Positions 5,470-11,918 of a DNA stretch of 23,958 nucleotides are shown piece after piece. Origin of the DNA: a virus. A program made the translations under genes and the position numbers. The stretch's first letter is position 1; every line of letters begins with the position of its first letter. The notes below the pieces were generated by a model. That model searched no databases. It was not told the origin of the DNA and was given only the letters and a program-made list of their open reading frames with translations. Location: IMG/VR virus record IMGVR_UViG_3300017593_000448, positions 1 to 23,958 of that record; one strand, given 5' to 3'.

Positions 5470-6132
5470 ATGACCAAGCAAAAAACAAACTGGGAAGAGT
5501 CTCGAGAGGGACGAACCAAACATTATAAATCTGTTTTTGAAAATGAACAGGAGTTATTAAAAGCAATTATTAATATTCATTTGGGCGGAAAGAAAATTGA
5601 ATTAGACCCAATGTATTTTAAGGGAAATTTTTATAAAGATGGAATAGAAAGACCAGATTATTATTATGATATAAATTGGGAAATATGTGGGTTGGCGGAA
5701 GATGGTGAAATAGACAAACCAACAGAGGGGGATGCTACCAATTTGTCTTGGTTCAAGGATGGAAAGTTTAATAATATGATTTTAGACCCACCATTTATGT
5801 TTGGTGGACACGGAAAGCAAGATAAGTATTATAGTTCAATTACCCATGGATTTATGAGCTGGGAAGAATTAGAAAAACTTTATAAGGCAATTTTGAAAGA
5901 GGCATATCGATTACTTAAAAAGAAAGGAATTTTAATCTTTAAGTGCCAAGACTATACAGATAGCAAGACAACGATGACTCATAGCTTAGTTTATAACTGG
6001 GCGACAGAATTAGGATTTTACGCAAAAGATATGGCAATACTTGTTAAGCCGAATAAAATTTATAATCCTAACACCACGCAAAGACATTTAAGAAAAATAC
6101 ACACTTATTTTTGGGTGTTTGAGAAAAAATAA
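5470..6132 (+). CDS. DNA methyltransferase, DPPF type (N6-adenine or N4-cytosine)
   Basis: 220 residues. The catalytic motif IV is L-D106-P-P-F109. A second conserved segment, I-E-L-D46-P-M-Y-F-K-G-N-F-Y, is typical of small phage and prophage SAM-dependent methyltransferases of this class; E-A-Y-R-L-L-K-K-K-G-I-L-I-F-K (145-158) is the helix and strand after motif IV. The C-terminal R-H-L-R-K-I-H-T-Y-F-W-V-F is also characteristic. It would modify DNA bases, probably phage DNA against host restriction. No restriction enzyme partner is adjacent. The gene lies in a 693-bp segment between duplicated tails of the upstream gene, suggesting an acquired cassette. Confidence 0.8.
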   Translation: MTKQKTNWEESREGRTKHYKSVFENEQELLKAIINIHLGGKKIELDPMYFKGNFYKDGIERPDYYYDINWEICGLAEDGEIDKPTEGDATNLSWFKDGKFNNMILDPPFMFGGHGKQDKYYSSITHGFMSWEELEKLYKAILKEAYRLLKKKGILIFKCQDYTDSKTTMTHSLVYNWATELGFYAKDMAILVKPNKIYNPNTTQRHLRKIHTYFWVFEKK

Positions 6133-6149
6133 ACAAAGATATGGATTTT
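6131..6149 (+). repeat. Gene-tail direct repeat, right copy
   Basis: Matches 5438-5456 at 18/19 bases. Read in the frame of the upstream gene it gives CAA AGA TAT GGA TTT TGA (QRYGF-stop), where the left copy has TTC TAA: same peptide, different codon and stop. Confidence 0.85.
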
Positions 6150-6299
6150 GATAACTAACAAAACCACTGAACGATAACTAACGCAATTTCCCCGTCCAAG
6201 ACAAACCCTTTATTATAAAGAAGAATTCAAAAACTAATGTTAAGTAAGAAGACAGCAGAAAAAAAGTAAGACATAATCTATACAAAAACCATTAAAACT

Positions 6300-6476
6300 A
6301 TGAAAGAAAAAACAATTAAACAATTAGAAGAAGAAGTCAAAAAATTAGAATTAGAAAAAAGAAAGTTAGAATTAAAAAAAGAAATTGAGAGGTTGAAAAA
6401 CCCAGTTTATGCCACTTTTAGCTGGACCTCTGGTTCCGATAACACTACTCCCCCTTTTACTGTTAGTTCTAAATAA
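6300..6476 (+). CDS. 58-residue coiled-coil protein
   Basis: Leader 'attaaaactATG', no SD. Residues 1-35 are a highly charged Lys/Glu/Leu helix with heptad-like spacing (QLEEEVKKLELEKRKLELKK), followed by NPVYATF and a Ser/Thr/Pro tail (SWTSGSDNTTPPF). Looks like a real protein of two parts, an oligomerising helix and a short C-terminal strand. About 150 bases without a gene lie before it. Function unknown. Confidence 0.6.
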   Translation: MKEKTIKQLEEEVKKLELEKRKLELKKEIERLKNPVYATFSWTSGSDNTTPPFTVSSK

Positions 6477-6481
6477 AACCT

Positions 6482-6655
6482 ATGGATAAAAACAAAGAAC
6501 AAGAAGAATTAAAAAATAGATGGATTAAGCTTCTACGACAAAAAGCTTACTACGAACATCAAGCAAGAGGGAACGGAGAAACTGTTACAAGTCCCGATAT
6601 CGATGATATCTGTAACGAGATAGAGGCATTTTTTGTAGGAATTCTTAGTCGATAA
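6482..6655 (+). CDS. 57-residue hypothetical protein
   Basis: ATG five bases after the previous stop, with leader 'aaaacct' identical to that of the gene at 7185. Product is helical and charged (MDKNKEQEELKNRWIKLLRQ, then DIDDICNEIEAFFVGIL). No domain recognised; size and packing fit a phage early protein. Confidence 0.6.
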   Translation: MDKNKEQEELKNRWIKLLRQKAYYEHQARGNGETVTSPDIDDICNEIEAFFVGILSR

Positions 6656-6663
6656 AACTATAT

Positions 6664-7179
6664 ATGAATATTAAATTAGCAAAACAACTTAAGGACGCAG
6701 GATTTCCTTATGATGATAAATACGGGAACAAAAGGACTAATTGTTGGTATGATTTAGATAATCCGAATAATTCAGTAGAATTTCCTACTCTTTCCGAGCT
6801 TATATTTGCGTGTGGGGAAGGAACATTCCACATAACTAACAATGAATATGTTAAAAATAGTTGGTATGCCCAATTGTCAAGAGGTGAAAAAGTTTGGCAA
6901 ACAGGCGTAGACTCTTATACCCCAGAAGAAGCAGTAGCTAAATTATGGTTAAAATTAGCTAATAGAACCATGAAAGAAGAAAAGAAAATTGAATATACAA
7001 TAGAAGAAATTGAAAGTATTGCCGATGCATGGAGTTGGAAAAATCCTCAGAATAGAAGAGACTATCCCATAATTATTGATTTTTTATGTGAGATAGACCC
7101 AAGGATACAAGAAGGGTATAAATTTGACCCTTACGCAAAATTAAGCATTCCTTCCTTTAAGAAAATTAAGAAAGAATAA
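6664..7179 (+). CDS. Hypothetical phage protein
   Basis: 171 residues. The first 105 residues have a pattern often seen in phage accessory proteins: L-K-D-A-G-F-P near the start, then P-T-L-S-E-L-I-F-A-C-G, W-Y-A-Q-L-S-R-G, and T-P-E-E-A-V-A-K-L-W-L-K-L ending the unit. The remaining 65 residues (T-I-E-E-I-E-S-I-A-D-A-W-S-W) look like a second helical segment. No enzymatic motif. It may be a fusion of two small phage modules. Leader is 'actatatATG' without SD. Confidence 0.7.
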   Translation: MNIKLAKQLKDAGFPYDDKYGNKRTNCWYDLDNPNNSVEFPTLSELIFACGEGTFHITNNEYVKNSWYAQLSRGEKVWQTGVDSYTPEEAVAKLWLKLANRTMKEEKKIEYTIEEIESIADAWSWKNPQNRRDYPIIIDFLCEIDPRIQEGYKFDPYAKLSIPSFKKIKKE

Positions 7180-7184
7180 AACCT

Positions 7185-7649
7185 ATGAACAATGACACAG
7201 AACCGCCACTTATAACAATTTTAGTTTGGATAGTCGTTCTGATTATGATTGCGTTGGAATTCTTTATAGTGTTCCACCCGAGAAAAACCGAACCTTACGA
7301 GGAAATTCCAGATAGCTATGTCTATTCACCCAACATTAGTTATTACCCGCAGATAAAGTATAGAATTTTAGCCAGCGTATCGGGATATTCTAAAAAAGAA
7401 ACCTGTCCTTACGGAGAATGCATAACAGCAAGCGGACAAATTGCGAGCAAACATTTAATAGCCTGTCCCTACTGGATACCGCTTGGAAGTAGAGTAGAGA
7501 TAGAAGGAGTAGGAAACTTTACTTGTGGAGATAGGACTGCGAAGTATATCCAAGAACGGTTTGGTCCGACATTTGATATTTGGTTTTATGAATACGAAGA
7601 CGCTATTAAGTTTGGTCGACAACAAAAATTAGTAATAGTTAAAATATGA
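7185..7649 (+). CDS. Membrane-anchored 3D-domain protein
   Basis: 154 residues. One membrane segment at about 9-30 (LITILVWIVVLIMIALEFFIVF) places the rest outside the cytoplasm. Residues 63-150 form a 3D (double-ψ β-barrel) domain: A-S-V-S-G-Y, T-A-S-G-Q-I-A, I-P-L-G-S-R-V-E-I-E-G-V-G, C-G-D116-R-T, F-D131-I-W-F, and A-I-K-F-G-R. The conserved aspartates include D116 and D131. The domain is shared with MltA-type and resuscitation/sporulation-related lytic transglycosylase-like proteins that act on peptidoglycan. The role here may be in lysis or cell-wall remodelling. Its 3' end overlaps the next gene (ATGA) and is duplicated after that gene. Confidence 0.75.
   Translation: MNNDTEPPLITILVWIVVLIMIALEFFIVFHPRKTEPYEEIPDSYVYSPNISYYPQIKYRILASVSGYSKKETCPYGECITASGQIASKHLIACPYWIPLGSRVEIEGVGNFTCGDRTAKYIQERFGPTFDIWFYEYEDAIKFGRQQKLVIVKI
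7627..7647 (+). repeat. Gene-tail direct repeat, left copy (C5-MTase cassette)
   Basis: 21 bp at the 3' end of the 3D-domain gene, identical to 8256-8276. It encodes L-V-I-V-K-I and runs into the stop, while also including the first two bases of the methyltransferase ATG. Confidence 0.9.
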
Positions 7650-8257
7650 TTAAAGTATTAAACCTATATGCTGGAATAGGTGGGAACAGAAAGCTATGGA
7701 AAAATGTTGATGTTGTTGCGGTTGAAAATAATGAGCAGATAGTTAAGATTTATCGGGACTTTTTCCCAGATGACAAAGTAATTATAGCAGATGCACATCA
7801 GTATTTATTAGAACATTACAAGGAGTTTGATTTTATATGGAGTAGTCCGCCCTGCCAGAGTCATTCAAGCTTTAGACAAAACATAGGAGTTAGGTATAGA
7901 GGGGTTAATCCTGTTTATCCAGATATGAAACTTTATCAGGAAATTATATTTTTACAACATAATTTTAATGGTGATTGGGTAATTGAGAATGTAAAGCCAT
8001 ATTATAAACCGCTTATTGACCCAACATTTATTATTCAAAGACATTATTTTTGGAGTAATGTAATTGTTCCAGAAAAAGAGTTTAAAACTGATTTAATTAG
8101 AAAGGCACAAATTCCACAGTTACAGAAAAAGTATGGATTTGATTTGTCTGGGTATAAAATTAAAAACAAAAGGCAGGTTTTAAGAAACTGCGTAGAGCCA
8201 GAGCTCGGACTTTATATTTTTACAGAAGCACACAGAGAACATAAATCTTTGATTTAA
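7646..8257 (+). CDS. Small C5-cytosine DNA methyltransferase-like protein
   Basis: 203 residues, much shorter than typical 5-methylcytosine enzymes (over 300). SAM-binding motif I is N-L-Y-A-G-I-G-G-N (6-14); motif IV has the catalytic Cys in S-P-P-C70-Q; motif VI is E114-N-V. The last conserved part, R-Q-V-L-R-N-C-V-E-P-E-L-G (176-188), corresponds to the motif X region that closes the SAM fold. The target-recognition domain is therefore nearly absent. It should transfer a methyl group to cytosine, or modify by a partner protein. The ATG overlaps the upstream stop, and the gene sits in a 629-bp segment between identical 21-bp repeats. Confidence 0.8.
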   Translation: MIKVLNLYAGIGGNRKLWKNVDVVAVENNEQIVKIYRDFFPDDKVIIADAHQYLLEHYKEFDFIWSSPPCQSHSSFRQNIGVRYRGVNPVYPDMKLYQEIIFLQHNFNGDWVIENVKPYYKPLIDPTFIIQRHYFWSNVIVPEKEFKTDLIRKAQIPQLQKKYGFDLSGYKIKNKRQVLRNCVEPELGLYIFTEAHREHKSLI

Positions 8258-8276
8258 TTAGTAATAGTTAAAATAT
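8256..8276 (+). repeat. Gene-tail direct repeat, right copy
   Basis: Identical to 7627-7647 over 21 bp. In the frame of the 3D-domain gene it reads TTA GTA ATA GTT AAA ATA TAA, i.e. the same C-terminal residues with a clean stop. Confidence 0.9.
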
Positions 8277-8293
8277 AAAGGCTACAAAGAAAG

Positions 8294-8638
8294 ATGACAA
8301 GCAAACAAATATTAAAAAAAGCAATAGAAAAAGCAGTAAAGAATGGGTGGAAGATGGCAAGGAAAAGGGTCGATTATAATACTTTGGGCTGGAAAATAGA
8401 TATTAAGGATAAGGGATATTATGTTATTATTTTCTCTAATGATTTCGCTAAAGCATTTTGGGGAGAGGGAGAATTGTTAAGGGAAGTAGTTTATCCAGAG
8501 GTCAAAATCGTAACAGAAACCGCATCTGCTACCCATGGTTGGTACACCTTGCTATTACCTGAAGTGGCGTGGGAATATCATCTTCAGCGAATGATATTAG
8601 AGGAAAAGCCCTTAAAATATATAGAAAAGTTTTTATAA
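8294..8638 (+). CDS. Hypothetical protein
   Basis: 114 residues, helical N-terminus (ILKKAIEKAVKNGWKM), then a β-rich part (YYVIIFSNDFAKAFWGEGE) and a C-terminal helix with W-E-Y-H-L-Q-R-M-I-L-E-E-K-P-L-K-Y. The K-A-I-x-K-A-x-x-N-G-W...W-x-Y-H-L-Q-x-M pattern is frequent in small phage proteins of unknown role. 'aagaaag' seven bases ahead is a weak start signal. Follows the right repeat of the C5-methyltransferase cassette. Confidence 0.65.
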   Translation: MTSKQILKKAIEKAVKNGWKMARKRVDYNTLGWKIDIKDKGYYVIIFSNDFAKAFWGEGELLREVVYPEVKIVTETASATHGWYTLLLPEVAWEYHLQRMILEEKPLKYIEKFL

Positions 8639-8648
8639 TAAGCATTAA

Positions 8649-8744
8649 AATATAACATTCCTTCCTTAAAGGCAGGGCTGGAGGGAGTAATCCCTGTCTC
8701 GGTATAAGGCTGAAGCCAGCTCTGCTCTTAGGGAAAGAATATAA
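8649..8744 (+). mobile_element. MITE-like palindromic element / structured RNA
   Basis: A non-coding 82-bp core (8656-8737) between two AATATAA copies (8649-8655, 8738-8744). The ends are inverted repeats: 8657-8675 pairs with 8722-8740 at 17 of 19 positions (two G-U), and 8672-8681 continues into an unbroken 10-bp stem with 8716-8725. Inside are two hairpins, AGGGA-gtaa-TCCCT (8682-8695) and TCGG/CTGA (8699-8713), giving a three-way junction. The core is more GC-rich than its surroundings. An uninterrupted relative of the flank (TTAAAATATAAAGGCT) lies at 8269-8284. Confidence 0.55.
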
Positions 8745-8761
8745 AAGCTTAAAAAACAATT

Positions 8762-9328
8762 ATGAAACAAGAAACAAGAAAGCAAATATATCAAGCAATG
8801 GATAGTTTTTTAACAGAAACAGTTGACCAGAATGATAAGCAAATTATAAGAAGCACGGAACAGCTTAATAAAGATAGACATCTTTTTGTGGAGAAAATGG
8901 AAAAGATTTTTGATACTCAAAAGAAAGAACTATTAGAAGGGTTAATAAAAGAATTTGAATATGGTGGAAAACAATATTATGGAGGGTCAACAACAAGGTT
9001 GCCCATAATTTTAGAAGTCAGAGATTTCCTTGAAAAGAGATTACACCAAAAACCTCCTACCAAGCCAGCAGATATCGATGAGAAAGAATGGATGTTTGAT
9101 GTGGTAGAGGAAGCCATATTAAATGAAGACTTTATCAAGAAATATCCTAATATGGTCGGCGGTAGGATAGAGATACTTCATAAGGATAAGCAATATGATG
9201 TTGACGAGATAAGATTTATGTTACCAGAAGAGATTTATATTCCTTTTAGAGATGCGTTAGATTTAAAGGAATGTGATTATTTCCAGCTGGGACAAGTTCG
9301 TTCTGAAGATTTAAAAGAAAAATTATGA
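8762..9328 (+). CDS. Hypothetical protein
   Basis: 188 residues, no recognised domain. The first 65 residues are a charged helical region likely to form a coiled coil (QNDKQIIRSTEQLNKDRHLF). Residues around 70-80 (Y-G-G-K-Q-Y-Y-G-G-S) and the C-terminal half, with E-E-A-I-L-N-E-D-F-I-K-K-Y-P and F-M-L-P-E-E-I-Y-I-P-F-R, look globular. Leader is 'aaacaattATG'; the TGA overlaps the next ATG. Function unknown. Confidence 0.7.
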   Translation: MKQETRKQIYQAMDSFLTETVDQNDKQIIRSTEQLNKDRHLFVEKMEKIFDTQKKELLEGLIKEFEYGGKQYYGGSTTRLPIILEVRDFLEKRLHQKPPTKPADIDEKEWMFDVVEEAILNEDFIKKYPNMVGGRIEILHKDKQYDVDEIRFMLPEEIYIPFRDALDLKECDYFQLGQVRSEDLKEKL

Positions 9329-9522
9329 AAAAATGTCCAAAGTGCGGGTCAAAAAATATAATAGCAATGGAATATGGTTACCCCAGCAAGGAACAATATG
9401 ACGGAATATCTGAATATAGGTGTCTTAATTGTGGATATAGACAAGGAAGATGGAGCGGTCAAAAGTTAAAAGATGGTTATATCGAAAGCGTGTTTAACAA
9501 AAGGGGAATGGTAAAAGAATAA
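9325..9522 (+). CDS. Small zinc-ribbon protein
   Basis: 65 residues with C4-x2-C7 (CPKCG) and a second C-x2-C (CLNCG) about 26 residues later, a standard zinc ribbon, then a basic Gly-rich turn (RQGRWSGQ). Coupled to the preceding gene through ATGA. Might bind nucleic acid; no partner evident. Confidence 0.75.
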   Translation: MKKCPKCGSKNIIAMEYGYPSKEQYDGISEYRCLNCGYRQGRWSGQKLKDGYIESVFNKRGMVKE

Positions 9523-9526
9523 TACT

Positions 9527-9829
9527 ATGGTGAATATAACAAAGAAAAACTTTATAAAATATATAAAAGAAATAGTATCGTTAAAGAGAGATGCTGAAAA
9601 ATTAAACGATGTTCTCAAAAACATTGACCCAGACTTTGGTGGTCTTTATCTGACGAGGCACGAAACATTGTTGGTAGAGATTTTACAAGATGCGATGAAC
9701 GATGAAAACGACTGGATTGGCTATTTTTTATATGAGATGAATTGTAAGTTTTCCAAAAAACCCGTTGGTAAAGAGAATAAAAAGAATTTATACATCAAAA
9801 ACTATAACGATTTATACAAAAACTTATGA
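9527..9829 (+). CDS. Hypothetical phage protein
   Basis: 100 residues. The stretch E-T-L-L-V-E-I-L-Q-D-A-M-N-D-E-N-D-W-I-G-Y-F-L-Y-E is a pattern (L-x-x-L-x-x-A-M-x-D-x-x-x-W-I-x-Y-x-x-Y-E) that I associate with small conserved phage proteins of unknown role. The C-terminal tail holds an imperfect in-frame repeat, N-L-Y-I-K-N and D-L-Y-K-N-L. The TGA overlaps the next ATG. Confidence 0.7.
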   Translation: MVNITKKNFIKYIKEIVSLKRDAEKLNDVLKNIDPDFGGLYLTRHETLLVEILQDAMNDENDWIGYFLYEMNCKFSKKPVGKENKKNLYIKNYNDLYKNL

Positions 9830-10008
9830 GAATAATAATAAAAGTAGATACACCAGACAAGGAAACCGATATGGAATTTACAGACGAGATGTTAGATAAC
9901 GATAACTTCATTGATATGGTTGTCGGTGGAGAAGAATATACTATTTCGAGAGACGATTTAGAAACCATTGTTTGTGCGTTTCACAAAAGAGCCGAGATGT
10001 TAGAATAA
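9826..10008 (+). CDS. Small acidic protein
   Basis: 60 residues, strongly acidic (F-T-D-E-M-L-D-N-D-N-F-I-D-M-V-V), starting with a short β-strand (MRIIIKVDTP). Likely a small α/β protein; no family recognised. Coupled to the preceding gene by ATGA. Confidence 0.6.
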   Translation: MRIIIKVDTPDKETDMEFTDEMLDNDNFIDMVVGGEEYTISRDDLETIVCAFHKRAEMLE

Positions 10009-10020
10009 ATAAACCCGATT

Positions 10021-10422
10021 ATGGAAAAGACAAACACCCAAAAGAAAAAAAAGAGACTTGCCAAAGAGTGCGGTAATTTATGGAAATATGCTTGCCATAA
10101 AAAGTGGGGTGGTGAGTGCATAATCTGTGGACATTCTGACCAGACGACATTTCACCATTATATTCCTAAAAGCAGAAGTCTATCTTTGCGATATGACATA
10201 ATGAATGGTGTCCCGTTGTGTAATATGAAGTGTCATTACAAGATACATCATTCTGGAACTCCCGATGAAGTTAGAGAGATTTGCGATACAATACGAAAAA
10301 AGCGTGGCAAAGAATGGTGCGAATATATCGATAATGCTAAAAAACAAGATAACACAGGACTAAACACAATTGCTTGGTTAGAAGAACAAAAAGCCAAACT
10401 TAATGACTACTTAGAAGAATGA
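10021..10422 (+). CDS. HNH nuclease, NinG/Rap-like
   Basis: 133 residues. A basic N-terminus is followed by a zinc-braced HNH core: C33-x2-C36 (CIICG), H45-H46-Y-I-P-K-S-R, L-C67-x3-C71-H72, and H76-H77. The order CxxC, HH, CxxxCH, HH and the following helix (D-E-V-R-E-I-C-D-T-I-R-K-K) resemble the lambda NinG (Rap) family, structure-selective enzymes that cut branched recombination intermediates, though a generic HNH is also possible. It fits a recombination-related early region with the RecB-like nuclease at 3731. The final TGA overlaps the next ATG. Confidence 0.65.
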   Translation: MEKTNTQKKKKRLAKECGNLWKYACHKKWGGECIICGHSDQTTFHHYIPKSRSLSLRYDIMNGVPLCNMKCHYKIHHSGTPDEVREICDTIRKKRGKEWCEYIDNAKKQDNTGLNTIAWLEEQKAKLNDYLEE

Positions 10423-10679
10423 TAGCCTGCTACCCTGACAAAATAAGAAAACTACCGCAGTTTGATGACTTTTTGGAAGACATCGAAAGCGTTGGTAGAC
10501 TAAGAAAAGAATTGTTCATCAGTTTTTATTCCGCTGAAAGGTTAAGGAATTTTGTTGCTAAAAAGTATGGTATAAGCCGAACACCGATGATTTGTAGCGA
10601 AAAATGCCCTTACTATAAGCTATGTGAAGCTCAAAACAAAAAAACCCGTGATAGAATAAAACAATACTTATCAATTTAA
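10419..10679 (+). CDS. Small Cys-containing hypothetical protein
   Basis: 86 residues. Helical, with a C-terminal cysteine cluster I-C-S-E-K-C-P-Y-Y-K-L-C (C-x3-C-x5-C) suggestive of a metal site with one further ligand (possibly C4). Overlaps the previous gene by ATGA. Last gene of the long plus-strand operon; the next genes run the other way. Function unknown. Confidence 0.65.
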   Translation: MIACYPDKIRKLPQFDDFLEDIESVGRLRKELFISFYSAERLRNFVAKKYGISRTPMICSEKCPYYKLCEAQNKKTRDRIKQYLSI

Positions 10680-10800
10680 AAACCCCGCTCATAAAGTTTA
10701 ATCCCTGCCGTGTTTAATAATATTGACAGATGCTTCGAACGAGGTTTTTTTATTCGGGCTTTTTTCCTCCCATTACGGTTGCCCGTCCAGTTATTTAATT
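10680..10800. terminator. Convergent-transcription zone with probable terminators
   Basis: Plus- and minus-strand operons end here head-on. On the plus strand AACCCCGCTC (10681-10690) can pair imperfectly with GAACGAGGTT (10737-10746), directly before a T-run (10745-10751). Further on, CGGGC/GCCCG (10755-10759/10781-10785) forms a second stem. The stems are weak, so exact termination points are uncertain. Confidence 0.45.
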
Positions 10801-11118
10801 TTAATATAATCTTTCATCTTTAATGAGATGTTCTCCTACGATTTTTCCTTTTAAGCGTTTAATTAGTACCCTTTCTCCACAAATTGGGCAGATGACATAG
10901 TAATCAGAAACCTTTATTTCTTTTGCTATTGCAGTATAAACCTTGTATGGTGCCTTGTCGCAAGAGTATGTCCACTTGGGAGAAAAGAAGCTGGGTTCTT
11001 CGTTTATTGTTTTTGTTTCAATGATTGTCTCTTCGGGATTATAAGAAAATGTATGTGTATTATGTCCCGAGTTAAAATTGTGTGATATTTGCATTGTTTT
11101 ATTGTCTTTTTTGGTCAT
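10801..11118 (-). CDS. Hypothetical protein with C-terminal zinc-binding motif
   Basis: 105 residues. The N-terminal part is polar and Asn/Thr/His-rich (HNFNSGHNTHTFSYN); the C-terminal part has a strand-rich region and one C-P-I-C-G pair, with another Cys at about residue 53 (S-C-D-K). A partial zinc ribbon is possible. Last gene of the minus-strand operon. No function can be given. Confidence 0.6.
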   Translation of the reverse strand: MTKKDNKTMQISHNFNSGHNTHTFSYNPEETIIETKTINEEPSFFSPKWTYSCDKAPYKVYTAIAKEIKVSDYYVICPICGERVLIKRLKGKIVGEHLIKDERLY

Positions 11119-11123
11119 AGTTT

Positions 11124-11348
11124 TTATTTTGCGTGAATAATTAAGTCATCAAGCTTGCTCTTTTGTTCGCTTGTTAGTGCCTGATAGTGTTTTTCGCCGT
11201 CCAATATGCTCCAAGATATCTTGTCCTGAAAGCCTTTTTCTTCATAGTGTGTTATTCTGCTGACAACTATCTCGTTTCCGTTCTTTAACCCGATGGTTAG
11301 CTCGTCTATTTGGGTTTTGCTGATTGTGTTTTGATTTGTTATTTTCAT
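11124..11348 (-). CDS. Small hypothetical protein
   Basis: 74 residues: β-rich first part (L-T-I-G-L-K-N-G-N-E-I-V-V-S-R-I-T-H-Y) and an acidic C-terminal helix (EQKSKLDDLIIHA). Looks like a small β-sandwich or SH3-like module, unidentified. Five bases separate it from the downstream gene. Confidence 0.6.
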   Translation of the reverse strand: MKITNQNTISKTQIDELTIGLKNGNEIVVSRITHYEEKGFQDKISWSILDGEKHYQALTSEQKSKLDDLIIHAK

Positions 11349-11354
11349 AGTTTT

Positions 11355-11534
11355 TTATTTAATTTTACATTGTTCAATCTGCCAATCCTCCCAGTAGAAG
11401 TTTTCAAACTCTTTTTCTTGTGCCTGCCATCGCCTGCATTCTAACTTCTCCTGCCTGGCGAATCCCGCGTCCATAATTTTAATAAAAGCAATAAAGCAAG
11501 CAAGTAAGATAAGCGTTTTATAAAGTAGTTTCAT
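11355..11534 (-). CDS. Small membrane-anchored protein
   Basis: 59 residues from the ATG at 11534, preferred to an upstream TTG at 11558 because of its 'aaaatATG' leader. One N-terminal membrane span (LLYKTLILLACFIAFIKIM) is followed by a charged, Trp/Glu-rich domain (CRRWQAQEKEFENFYWEDW). It sits downstream of a possible pseudoknot. Function unknown; orientation of the tail is probably cytoplasmic or external depending on export. Confidence 0.55.
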   Translation of the reverse strand: MKLLYKTLILLACFIAFIKIMDAGFARQEKLECRRWQAQEKEFENFYWEDWQIEQCKIK

Positions 11535-11545
11535 ATTTTCTTCAA

Positions 11546-11603
11546 ATGATAGAGCCAAAGGATTAAGTTGCCCCTAAACTTTGACCCTATCATCTACAAC
11601 TTA
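11546..11603 (-). promoter_or_regulatory. Possible H-type pseudoknot in 5' leader
   Basis: Two interlocked 7-bp inverted repeats: 11546-11552 with 11587-11593 (ATGATAG/CTATCAT) and 11564-11570 with 11597-11603 (TAAGTTG/CAACTTA). Order A-B-A'-B' is that of an H-type pseudoknot in the minus-strand RNA; the last stem ends 11 bases before the ATG at 11534. Confidence 0.35.
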
Positions 11604-11618
11604 GTTTTTAACGACCTT

Positions 11619-11780
11619 TTATTTCTCGACCTTTTGTTTGTCTTGTTCGCTTATTTTATAACAGTCAATTTCTCTATTGATTATTAAATCGCAAATTTTA
11701 TCTGCTTCGTCTATGTTATCTGTGTTAAGGTAAATCTCAATAGGATTTTCTCTGTCATAATTTAATATATATTTTAACAT
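11619..11780 (-). CDS. 53-residue hypothetical protein
   Basis: First gene of the minus-strand operon, leader 'ataaaaatATG'. The product is MLKYILNYDRENPIEIYLNT followed by a helix (DEADKICDLIINREI) and a charged tail. Looks like a small α/β protein. Just downstream of the AAAGGTCG-type leader and of two candidate promoters. Confidence 0.55.
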   Translation of the reverse strand: MLKYILNYDRENPIEIYLNTDNIDEADKICDLIINREIDCYKISEQDKQKVEK

Positions 11781-11822
11781 ATTTTTATACTAATTTAATT
11801 ATTTATTTCCGACCTTTATTAT

Positions 11823-11850
11823 AGGATATATCTTTGCCCATAATTGTCAA
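11823..11850 (-). promoter_or_regulatory. Candidate minus-strand promoter (proximal)
   Basis: On the minus strand TTGACA (11850-11845), 16-bp spacer, TATCCT (11828-11823). A TATAAT lies five bases further (11823-11818) but would need a 21-bp spacer. The RNA would begin near the AAAGGTCG motif. Confidence 0.5.
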
Positions 11851-11918
11851 GCCCTCTCGCAAATAAAGCTATCAACAGCTTTAACCCTTATAAACATTGA
11901 TATTCCTCTTATGTCCTT

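Noticed and set aside
6596-6610. 15-mer GATATCGATGATATC repeated at 17850-17864
   Set aside because: Both copies encode D-I-D-D-I inside genes; a low-complexity acidic codon run explains the match.
6472-7187. AATAAAACCTATG direct repeat flanking two small genes (6472-6484, 7175-7187) as another cassette
   Set aside because: The shared part is just stop codon, A-rich leader and ATG, which is the general start-region style of this genome.
8656-8737. Possible tRNA in the structured element
   Set aside because: No T-arm consensus, no anticodon arm of correct size and no CCA-compatible acceptor stem.
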